DNA from: Flavobacteriaceae bacterium
GTDB lineage: Bacteria; Bacteroidota; Bacteroidia; Flavobacteriales; Flavobacteriaceae
Length of the DNA stretch: 13,124 nt
Direction of reading: 5' to 3'
Assembly (NCBI GenBank): GCA_002702745.1
Contig: PABM01000002.1
Coordinates: 1-13,124 of the forward strand
In this document: positions 7,801 to 13,124 of the stretch, piece after piece
How positions within the stretch are numbered: position 1 is the first letter of the stretch
Layout: the number at the start of each line of letters is the position of its first letter
Translations under genes and position numbers: made by a program
The notes under the pieces: model-generated
The model's database searches: none
Seen by the model: the letters and a program-made list of their open reading frames with translations, nothing else
Told to the model about the DNA's origin: nothing

Positions 7801-8325
7801 TTAACCTTTATATAATTTTTCTAATGTTATACCTCTGTTTTTAGCTATAGTATGTGCATTTTTTAATCTAAGTAATGCATCAAATGTAGCTTTTACAACA
7901 TTGTGAGGGTTAGACGATCCTTGAGATTTTGATAGCACATCATGCACACCAACAGCCTCAAGAACGGTTCTCACCGCACCTCCAGCAATAACCCCCGTAC
8001 CAGGTGCAGCAGGAATGATATTCACTCTTGCTCCTCCAAATTTACCTTTTTGTTGATGAGGTAAAGTTCCTTTAACTATAGGTATTCTTACTAAATTCTT
8101 TTTAGCATCCTCGACTGCTTTTGCAATAGCACTAGAAACATCCTTAGACTTTCCTAAGCCATGACCAACAACTCCATTTTCATCTCCAACAACAACAATT
8201 GCTGAAAACCCAAATGTTCTACCCCCTTTAGTAACTTTAGTGACTCTTTGAACCCCTACTAAACTATCTTTAAGCTCAAGGCCTCCCGGTTTTACTCTTT
8301 CTACACTTTTATAGTTATGATACAT
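7801..8325 (-). CDS. rpsE: 30S ribosomal protein S5
   Basis: S5 lies at the mRNA entry channel of the small subunit and influences decoding accuracy. The protein has 174 residues. The N-terminal double-stranded RNA-binding-like domain contains [20 protein letters not shown] (18-37) and [20 protein letters not shown] (38-57). The C-terminal domain has [20 protein letters not shown] (102-121), [20 protein letters not shown] and [14 protein letters not shown]. The basic-glycine loop around 28-36 (VTKVTKGGR), where spectinomycin-resistance changes occur in E. coli S5, is intact. The gene follows rplR by 3 bases and precedes rpmD by 5. The start [15 protein letters not shown] is plausible, with Lys/Arg residues preceding the core. 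Confidence 0.98.
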   Translation of the reverse strand: MYHNYKSVERVKPGGLELKDSLVGVQRVTKVTKGGRTFGFSAIVVVGDENGVVGHGLGKSKDVSSAIAKAVEDAKKNLVRIPIVKGTLPHQQKGKFGGARVNIIPAAPGTGVIAGGAVRTVLEAVGVHDVLSKSQGSSNPHNVVKATFDALLRLKNAHTIAKNRGITLEKLYKG

Positions 8326-8328
8326 AAA

Positions 8329-8685
8329 TTAAAATTTTAATCCACCTTCTCTTGCACCGTCTGCTAAAGATTTAACTCTTCCATGATATAAATATCCAGA
8401 ACGGTCAAAAGAAACTTGTTTTATTCCCTTTGAAACAGCTTTTTCAGCAAGTTTTTTACCAACTAATGAAGCAGTTTCAGTTTTATTTCCTTTGGTCTTT
8501 GAAATTTCTTTTTCAGCAGACGAAGATGAAACGATAGTATTACCACTAACATCGTCAATCAATTGAGCATAAATTTCTTTATTACTTCTGAAAACAGATA
8601 ATCTTGGATTAGTTTCAGTTCCTGAAACTATTTTCCTGATTCTGTTTTTAATTCTGATTCTTCTATTTTTCTTAGTTAACTTCAT
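8329..8685 (-). CDS. rplR: 50S ribosomal protein L18
   Basis: L18 binds 5S rRNA and, with L5, helps anchor it in the central protuberance. The 118-residue protein has normal length. It begins [20 protein letters not shown], a basic RNA-binding tail, followed by [20 protein letters not shown] (25-44), [17 protein letters not shown] and the C-terminal [20 protein letters not shown] plus REGGLKF, which is the family hallmark. It lies 10 bases after rplF and 3 bases before rpsE, the standard spc order. Nothing unusual is seen. Confidence 0.98.
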   Translation of the reverse strand: MKLTKKNRRIRIKNRIRKIVSGTETNPRLSVFRSNKEIYAQLIDDVSGNTIVSSSSAEKEISKTKGNKTETASLVGKKLAEKAVSKGIKQVSFDRSGYLYHGRVKSLADGAREGGLKF

Positions 8686-8695
8686 AATTTAAAAA

Positions 8696-9238
8696 TTAAG
8701 CTTGTTTTCCTGCTTTTCTTCTTATTTGCTCTCCAACAAATCTTATACCTTTTCCTTTGTATGGTTCAGGTTTTCTGAAAGATCTAATCTTGGCTGCGAC
8801 CTGTCCAACTAATTGTTTGTCAAAAGAACTAAGCTTGATAATTGGATTTGATCCTTTTTCAGAGACTGTTTCAACTTTAACTTCGTTTGCTAAATTCATT
8901 ACTACGCTGTGTGAAAAACCTAACGCAAGTTCTAGCTTCTGTCCCTGTGCAGACGCACGATATCCAACTCCAACTAACTCCAATTCTTTTGTCCAGCCAT
9001 GTGAAACACCAATAACCATATTGTTGATTAAAGCTCTGTAAAGTCCATGCTTTGATTTATGGTCTTTAGCTTCAGAAGTTCTCTCAACTTTAAGAACACC
9101 ATCACTTATTTTAACGATTACGTCAGAAAATTCTTGTTCAATTTCTCCTAATTTACCTTTGACAATAATTTTATTTTCAGAAATTTCAATAGAAACTCCC
9201 TCAGGTATTATAATCGGATTATTTCCTACTCTAGACAT
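8696..9238 (-). CDS. rplF: 50S ribosomal protein L6
   Basis: L6 contacts the sarcin-ricin loop region of 23S rRNA near the factor-binding site. It has 180 residues and two similar alpha/beta domains: the first starts MSRVGNNPIIIPEGVSIEIS and includes VKGKLGEIEQEF (26-37); the second carries VGVGYRASAQGQKLELALGF (89-108). The C-terminal signature PEPYKGKGIRFVGEQIRRKA (157-176) is complete. It follows rpsH by 14 bases and precedes rplR by 10. The leader upstream of the ATG is T/A-rich with no purine-rich ribosome binding site. Confidence 0.98.
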   Translation of the reverse strand: MSRVGNNPIIIPEGVSIEISENKIIVKGKLGEIEQEFSDVIVKISDGVLKVERTSEAKDHKSKHGLYRALINNMVIGVSHGWTKELELVGVGYRASAQGQKLELALGFSHSVVMNLANEVKVETVSEKGSNPIIKLSSFDKQLVGQVAAKIRSFRKPEPYKGKGIRFVGEQIRRKAGKQA

Positions 9239-9252
9239 TTTTTTATTTTTTT

Positions 9253-9651
9253 CTAATTAACGTAACAAATTACTTCCCCACCAACATTCTCTGTTTTAGC
9301 TTGCTTAGCAGTCATAACACCTTTAGATGTAGAAACTATAGCAATTCCTAGCCCATTTAAAACTCTTGGTAAATCAGTTGAACTTGAATACTTTCTTAAA
9401 CCAGGCTTACTAATTCTAGAAATATTTGTTATTACTGATTCATTATTTTCTTTAGTATACTTTAGGGCAATTTTTATACTACCTTGAGTAGTATCGTCTT
9501 CAAATTTATAACTCAAAATATATCCCTGATCGAATAATATTTTAGTGATTTCTTTCTTAAGATTAGATGCAGGAATAGAGACAACTTTATGATTTGCTCT
9601 TATCGCATTTCTAACTCTTGTTAAATAATCAGCTATAGGATCTGTATTCAT
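9253..9651 (-). CDS. rpsH: 30S ribosomal protein S8
   Basis: S8 binds the central domain of 16S rRNA and is an assembly protein; in E. coli it also represses the spc operon by binding mRNA at rplE. The 132-residue protein starts [20 protein letters not shown], the standard S8 N-terminus, and has [20 protein letters not shown] (about 77-96) and the C-terminal signature [20 protein letters not shown] (112-131 region) ending in VICYVN. It sits between rpsN (18 bases upstream) and rplF (14 bases downstream). Whether an S8-binding mRNA structure exists around rplE here cannot be judged by eye. Confidence 0.98.
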   Translation of the reverse strand: MNTDPIADYLTRVRNAIRANHKVVSIPASNLKKEITKILFDQGYILSYKFEDDTTQGSIKIALKYTKENNESVITNISRISKPGLRKYSSSTDLPRVLNGLGIAIVSTSKGVMTAKQAKTENVGGEVICYVN

Positions 9652-9669
9652 ATTTTTAATTTTATATTT

Positions 9670-9939
9670 TTACCAACTAGCTTTTTTAACTCCAGGTATT
9701 AACCCTTTATTCGCCATTTCTCTAAAAAGAACCCTAGAAATACCAAAATTTCTCATGTATCCCTTAGGTCTACCAGTTAATTTACATCTGTTATGCATTC
9801 TAATCGGAGAAGCGTTTTTTGGAAGTTTTTGTAAACCTTCATAGTCTCCAACTTCCTTTAAAGCTTTTCTTTTTTCAGCATATTTAGCTACAATTTTTGC
9901 TCTTTTTACTTCACGAGCTTTCATTGATTCTTTAGCCAT
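9670..9939 (-). CDS. rpsN: 30S ribosomal protein S14 (long, zinc-free form)
   Basis: S14 is a late-binding protein in the head of the small subunit. At 89 residues this is the longer form of the family. It begins [20 protein letters not shown] and carries the C-terminal signature [20 protein letters not shown] (51-70) followed by [18 protein letters not shown]. It has only one cysteine (Cys52) and lacks the CxxC...CxxC zinc motif of the short form. It follows rplE by 21 bases and precedes rpsH by 18 bases. Confidence 0.98.
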   Translation of the reverse strand: MAKESMKAREVKRAKIVAKYAEKRKALKEVGDYEGLQKLPKNASPIRMHNRCKLTGRPKGYMRNFGISRVLFREMANKGLIPGVKKASW

Positions 9940-9960
9940 AGTATTCTAATTTATTAAAAT

Positions 9961-10788
9961 TTAATTTTCTTTATTATTTTCTTTAATATCCTCTTCAACC
10001 TCTGGAGTCTCATCAACAGAAGCCTCAACCTCTGGTGTCTCCTCAGTAGTAGCCTCAACCTCTGGTGTCTCATCGACAGAAGCCTCAACCTCAAGTGTCT
10101 CATCAACAGAAGCCTCAACCTCTGGTGTCTCATCGACAGAAGCCTCAACCTCAAGTGTCTCATCAACAGAAGCCTCAACCTCTGGTGTCTCCTCAACAGA
10201 TGGCTTGGTTTCTACTACTGGTTTTTCATCATTCTCATTTTTCTTTTTGAAAGGTAATCCAAGCTCACTTAAAAGCTGCATAGCTTCAATATCAGAATGA
10301 GCGCTAGTAACAAATGTTATGTCCATACCTGAAATCTTGTTGATTTTATCAATATTAATTTCAGGGAAAATAATCTGTTCAGTTACACCCAAATTATAGT
10401 TACCTCTCCCATCAAATCCAGTGCTTTTTACCCCGTTGAAGTCCCTAACTCTTGGAAGAGCAGTTGTAACAAACCTATCAAGAAATTCATACATTCTTTC
10501 ACCTCTCAGAGTCACTTTTACACCAACTGGCATTCCTTTTCTCAATTTAAATGATGCAACATCCTTTTTTGACATTGTTGGAATCGCTTTTTGACCCGAG
10601 ATATCTGTGACTTCATTTAACGCGTGATCAATAAGCTTTTTATCATTTACAGCAGCACCTACACCCTTGGAAATTACAATTTTCTTAAGCTTTGGTACCT
10701 GCATAACATTATCGTAACTAAATTCTTTTGTTAATCTAGAGACAATGCTACTCTTATATTCCTTTTTTAATCTTGGTGTATAACTCAT
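9961..10788 (-). CDS. rplE: 50S ribosomal protein L5 with acidic repeat tail
   Basis: L5 carries 5S rRNA into the central protuberance and bridges to S13. The core (about 1-184) is typical, with [20 protein letters not shown] (31-50), [20 protein letters not shown] (78-97), [20 protein letters not shown] (113-132), and [16 protein letters not shown] followed by [11 protein letters not shown]. coli L5 stops at 179 residues, but this one continues to 275. After [10 protein letters not shown] the tail has seven near-identical 10-residue units of consensus [10 protein letters not shown] (197-266), with no Lys or Arg in the repeat region, and ends [10 protein letters not shown]. The tail is probably disordered and very acidic, odd for an rRNA-binding protein. 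The frame is intact to a normal stop 21 bases before rpsN. rplX ends 2 bases upstream. Confidence 0.97.
   Translation of the reverse strand: MSYTPRLKKEYKSSIVSRLTKEFSYDNVMQVPKLKKIVISKGVGAAVNDKKLIDHALNEVTDISGQKAIPTMSKKDVASFKLRKGMPVGVKVTLRGERMYEFLDRFVTTALPRVRDFNGVKSTGFDGRGNYNLGVTEQIIFPEINIDKINKISGMDITFVTSAHSDIEAMQLLSELGLPFKKKNENDEKPVVETKPSVEETPEVEASVDETLEVEASVDETPEVEASVDETLEVEASVDETPEVEATTEETPEVEASVDETPEVEEDIKENNKEN
9991..10200. repeat. Seven 30-bp tandem repeats in the rplE tail
   Basis: Seven units in register (10171-10200, 10141-10170, 10111-10140, 10081-10110, 10051-10080, 10021-10050, 9991-10020). The plus-strand consensus begins AGCCTCAACCTCTGGTGTCT. Two unit types alternate in the middle, giving Pro or Leu at one position, and the 60 bp at 10051-10110 is repeated exactly at 10111-10170. 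The outer units are more diverged. Each unit encodes ten residues, so copy number can change without breaking the rplE frame. Confidence 0.95.
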
Positions 10789-10790
10789 AT

Positions 10791-11105
10791 CTATAATACT
10801 TCGTCAGATTTCTTTGAATATCTAACTTTTTTATCATTTTCAATTTTAAAACCGACTCTTGTTGTTTGGCCATCAGATGTTATTAGAGAAATATTAGAAA
10901 TATCAATAGATAACTCTTTTTCTGTAATTCCACCTTTTGGATTATTTGAATTAGGCTTGTTATGTTTTTTTACAACATTTACGCCTTCAACAATAGCTCT
11001 ATTCTTACTAGCAAATACTCTCAGGACTTTACCCTGGTTACCTTTCTGATTTCCAGCAATAACCTTAACGATATCTCCAGTTTTAATTTTTAATTTTCTA
11101 CTCAT
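10791..11105 (-). CDS. rplX: 50S ribosomal protein L24
   Basis: L24 is an assembly initiator that binds the 5' end of 23S rRNA near the tunnel exit. The protein is 104 residues, normal for bacteria. The KOW motif is near the N-terminus: [20 protein letters not shown] (7-26) followed by [20 protein letters not shown], and [20 protein letters not shown] (46-65) is the conserved loop. The C-terminus, [20 protein letters not shown] with VL, matches the usual VGF....GKK.R..KK pattern. It is 10 bases downstream of rplN, and rplE follows after only 2 bases, suggesting tight translational linkage. Confidence 0.98.
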   Translation of the reverse strand: MSRKLKIKTGDIVKVIAGNQKGNQGKVLRVFASKNRAIVEGVNVVKKHNKPNSNNPKGGITEKELSIDISNISLITSDGQTTRVGFKIENDKKVRYSKKSDEVL

Positions 11106-11115
11106 ACAAATATTT

Positions 11116-11484
11116 TTAAAGTACCTCAGGTGCTAATGAAACAATTTTCATAAACTTCTTATCTCTAAGCTCTCTTGCTACAGGTCCGAAAACTCTAGTA
11201 CCTTTCATTTCACCAGATGAATCTAGCAATACGCATGCGTTATCATCAAACCTTATATATGATCCGTCTTTTCTTCTAACCTCTTTAGTCGTTCTGATAA
11301 CTACTGCAGAAGATACAGCTCCTTTCTTCACCATTCCGTTAGGAGTAGCTGATTTAACAGAAACAACAATTTTATCTCCAATTGAAGCATATCTTCTTTT
11401 TGTACCACCAAGAACTCTTATAGTAAGAACTTCCTTAGCTCCGGTATTATCAGCAACTTTTAATCTTGATTCTTGTTGTAACAT
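11116..11484 (-). CDS. rplN: 50S ribosomal protein L14
   Basis: L14 binds 23S rRNA at the subunit interface, forms bridges with 16S rRNA and touches L19. The 122-residue protein has exactly the family length. It begins [20 protein letters not shown], the standard L14 start, and contains [20 protein letters not shown] (26-45), [20 protein letters not shown] (64-83) with the L14 signature, then [14 protein letters not shown] and [13 protein letters not shown] at the end. In E. coli this gene opens the spc operon; here rpsQ ends only 2 bases upstream (11485-11486), so no separate promoter is apparent. Confidence 0.98.
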   Translation of the reverse strand: MLQQESRLKVADNTGAKEVLTIRVLGGTKRRYASIGDKIVVSVKSATPNGMVKKGAVSSAVVIRTTKEVRRKDGSYIRFDDNACVLLDSSGEMKGTRVFGPVARELRDKKFMKIVSLAPEVL

Positions 11485-11486
11485 AA

Positions 11487-11744
11487 TTATTTAGCTCTTT
11501 CAATTATTTCTACTAGTCTCCAACATTTTGACCTACTAATTGGTCTTGTTTCCATTATCTTCACTCTATCTCCAATATTGCAATCATTCTTTTCATCATG
11601 AGCAACATATTTTTTGGTTTTTAAAACGAATTTTCCGTACATAGGGTGTTTAACCTTTTTTACCTCAGAAACTACAATAGATTTCTGCATTTTGTTACTC
11701 GTAACAACCCCAATTCTTTCTTTTCTTAAATTTCTTTTTTCCAT
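11487..11744 (-). CDS. rpsQ: 30S ribosomal protein S17
   Basis: S17 is an early-binding protein of the 16S rRNA 5' domain, with an OB fold. From the ATG at 11744-11742 it has 85 residues and starts [20 protein letters not shown], then [20 protein letters not shown] and [20 protein letters not shown], ending [20 protein letters not shown] plus RAK. The signature GD.V.I.ETRP.S..K.WRLV is complete. A frame extended by two codons to a TTG at 11750 exists, but the ATG is the normal family start. The gap from rpmC is 15 bases; the leader lacks a Shine-Dalgarno motif. Confidence 0.97.
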   Translation of the reverse strand: MEKRNLRKERIGVVTSNKMQKSIVVSEVKKVKHPMYGKFVLKTKKYVAHDEKNDCNIGDRVKIMETRPISRSKCWRLVEIIERAK

Positions 11745-11759
11745 ATTCAATAGAATAAA

Positions 11760-11951
11760 TTAATTGTCGTCTCTTTTGTTTAATTCTGTCATGATTCTAG
11801 CTATAGATTTTCTTACAGCTTTAATCTGAATTGGATTTTCCAATGGAGACACAGCATGAGCCATCTTAAGCTCATTGTATTTCTTTTTATTTTCAACGAG
11901 CTGTTCATTAAGCTCTTCATTTGATAATTTTACTACTTCCTGTTGCTTCAT
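11760..11951 (-). CDS. rpmC: 50S ribosomal protein L29
   Basis: L29 is a small two-helix protein beside the peptide exit tunnel, near L23, where it contributes to the docking area for nascent-chain factors. The 63-residue protein is of normal length: MKQQEVVKLSNEELNEQLVE, then KKKYNELKMAHAVSPLENPI with QIKAVRKSIARIMTELNKR. The L..E...L..KKK.. ..L....A.. .LENP..I...R..IAR..T pattern is typical. It is 10 bases downstream of rplP and 15 bases upstream of rpsQ. Confidence 0.97.
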   Translation of the reverse strand: MKQQEVVKLSNEELNEQLVENKKKYNELKMAHAVSPLENPIQIKAVRKSIARIMTELNKRDDN

Positions 11952-11961
11952 ATTTTCAATA

Positions 11962-12381
11962 TTATGATTCGTAATCTCTGGCGATTATAAATTTTGTTTT
12001 GACAGGTAGCTTCTGAGCAGCAAGCCTCAAAGCCTCTTTTGCAATACCTATAGGGACTCCACCTACTTCAAAAAGTATTCTACCTGGTTTAACAACAGCA
12101 GCCCAATATTCAACAGCACCTTTACCTTTACCCATACGAACTTCTAGGGGTTTTTTAGTAATCGGTTTATCTGGAAAAATTTTGATCCAAAGTTGACCTT
12201 CCCTTTTCATGTATCTTGTTGCCGCAATCCTTGCTGCTTCAATTTGTCTTGAGGTTAAAAAGTTAGAATCAAGAGACTTAATTCCAAACATTCCATTAGA
12301 AAGCCTATGACCTCTACCAGAATTACCTTTCATTCTACCTTTTTGAACCTTACGATATTTAGTTTTTTTCGGTTGTAACAT
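11962..12381 (-). CDS. rplP: 50S ribosomal protein L16
   Basis: L16 lies near the A site of the large subunit and helps position aminoacyl-tRNA. The 139-residue protein begins [20 protein letters not shown] and has the family segments [20 protein letters not shown] (44-63), [20 protein letters not shown] (65-84), [20 protein letters not shown] (87-106) and the C-terminal [15 protein letters not shown]. The conserved RMGKGKG loop that reaches toward the peptidyl transferase centre is intact. It starts 6 bases after rpsC stops, as in the S10 operon. Confidence 0.98.
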   Translation of the reverse strand: MLQPKKTKYRKVQKGRMKGNSGRGHRLSNGMFGIKSLDSNFLTSRQIEAARIAATRYMKREGQLWIKIFPDKPITKKPLEVRMGKGKGAVEYWAAVVKPGRILFEVGGVPIGIAKEALRLAAQKLPVKTKFIIARDYES

Positions 12382-12387
12382 CGCTGA

Positions 12388-13083
12388 TTAATTTCTTTTT
12401 CTTCTGTTATTTTTACCTTGTTTCTTCGAAAGACCTACAAGTGGATTTAAATCTCTCTTTCCGTAAACCTCACCCTTCATAATCCAAACTTTTATTCCTA
12501 TTCTTCCATAAGTAGTATGTGCTTCAACCATTGCATAATCAATATCAGCTCTAAATGTTGAAAGTGGAATTCTTCCCTCTTTATAGTGCTCACTTCTCGC
12601 CATTTCAGCTCCATTTAATCTACCACTAATTTGTATTTTAATACCCTCAGCATTCATCCTAATAGAAGCTGCGATAGCCATCTTAATTGCTCTCTTGTAT
12701 GAAATCCTATTTTCTATTTGTCTTGCAACACTTGATGCTACAAGAAAGGCATCTAATTCAGGTCTTTTAATCTCATAAATATTCAATTGAATATCCTTCG
12801 CTGTAATTTTCTTTAACTCTTCTTTTAATTTATCAACTTCTTGACCTCCTTTACCAATAATAATTCCAGGTCTTGCAGTAGTAATTGTGATAGTTACAAT
12901 CTTCAAGGTTCTTTCAATTATTACTCTTGAAATACTTGCTTTGGCCAAACGAGCATGAACATATTTTCTGATTTTCTGATCCTCAGCTAATTTATCTCCA
13001 TAATCATTACCACCATACCAGTTAGACTCCCATCCTCTGATTATGCCAATTCTATTTCCTATTGGATTTGTTTTTTGTCCCAT
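12388..13083 (-). CDS. rpsC: 30S ribosomal protein S3
   Basis: S3 sits at the mRNA entry tunnel in the head of the small subunit and contributes to helicase activity on mRNA. The 231-residue protein has a normal length. It starts [20 protein letters not shown], includes a KH domain with the GIIIGKGG loop at 73-80, and has the C-terminal S3 domain with [20 protein letters not shown] (127-146) and [20 protein letters not shown] (148-167), then [20 protein letters not shown]. The C-terminus is basic ([12 protein letters not shown]). It starts 4 bases after the likely rplV stop. Confidence 0.98.
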   Translation of the reverse strand: MGQKTNPIGNRIGIIRGWESNWYGGNDYGDKLAEDQKIRKYVHARLAKASISRVIIERTLKIVTITITTARPGIIIGKGGQEVDKLKEELKKITAKDIQLNIYEIKRPELDAFLVASSVARQIENRISYKRAIKMAIAASIRMNAEGIKIQISGRLNGAEMARSEHYKEGRIPLSTFRADIDYAMVEAHTTYGRIGIKVWIMKGEVYGKRDLNPLVGLSKKQGKNNRRKRN

Positions 13084-13087
13084 TTAT

Positions 13088-13124
13088 TTAATTACTTTGA
13101 GTATTATCTTTAGTATTCAGCACG
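13088..13124 (-). CDS. rplV: 50S ribosomal protein L22, C-terminal end only
   Basis: Only twelve codons including the stop are inside the window. Read in the frame ending with TAA at 13090-13088, they give VLNTKDNTQSN, which could follow the final beta strand of L22. The identification rests mainly on gene order, since rplV immediately precedes rpsC in nearly all bacteria, plus the 4-base spacing from the rpsC ATG. Another frame gives RAEY and a stop at about 13110, so the exact end is not proven. Confidence 0.6.
   Translation of the reverse strand, partial: VLNTKDNTQSN

Noticed and set aside
7796..7802. Shine-Dalgarno-like AAAGGAG just before rpmD on the minus strand
   Set aside because: It directly abuts the ATG with zero spacing and is partly made from the rpsE stop codon, so normal pairing with 16S rRNA would not position the start codon.
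9991..10200. CRISPR-like array
   Set aside because: The units are contiguous 30-bp repeats with no unique spacers, lie in frame in rplE, and no cas genes are nearby.
9954..10250. Open frames on both strands across the rplE repeat array, encoding Arg/Leu-rich or Gln/Pro-rich repeats
   Set aside because: They are shadows of the 30-bp repeats: a repeat length divisible by three keeps several frames open. The rplE frame continues directly from the conserved L5 core, so it is the real one.

Overview
The window is AT-rich and reads almost entirely on the minus strand. It looks like a chromosomal segment from a member of the Bacteroidota, most likely a flavobacterium with a compact genome. Four things point there: the proteins resemble flavobacterial ribosomal proteins; start codons sit in A/T-rich leaders with essentially no Shine-Dalgarno motifs; one match to the Bacteroidota-type TAnnTTTG promoter element is present; and the order infA-rpmJ-rpsM-rpsK-rpsD-rpoA-rplQ is followed shortly by carA-eno. 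The species cannot be named from this sequence.

Read in the direction of transcription (13124 down to 1), the window opens with the last codons of rplV, then runs through the late S10 genes (rpsC, rplP, rpmC, rpsQ), the complete spc cluster (rplN, rplX, rplE, rpsN, rpsH, rplF, rplR, rpsE, rpmD, rplO, secY), then infA and rpmJ, and the alpha cluster (rpsM, rpsK, rpsD, rpoA, rplQ). Gaps between genes are mostly 2 to 22 bases, so this looks like one long transcription unit making ribosomal proteins, initiation factor 1, the SecY channel and the RNA polymerase alpha subunit. The only sizeable internal gap is 76 bases ahead of rpsD; it holds a nested inverted repeat that could be an RNA regulatory element.

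After rplQ comes an unrecognised gene for a small protein with an N-terminal signal peptide, then a strong intrinsic terminator at about 1660-1687. A second short unit follows: carA (carbamoyl-phosphate synthase small subunit) and, 4 bases later, eno (enolase), which is cut by the window edge. A TAnnTTTG match lies just upstream of carA.

Two small genes are added here from direct reading: rpmD (L30, 7619-7795) and rpmJ (L36, 5442-5558). The starts of rplO and rpsQ are set at internal ATG codons rather than at the longest GTG/TTG-initiated frames. The most unusual content is the acidic, low-complexity C-terminal tail on ribosomal protein L5, made of seven 10-residue repeats including an exact 60-bp duplication, with a shorter acidic repeat tail on L17. 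The rest is a conventional housekeeping locus; no defence, mobile or biosynthetic system is visible.
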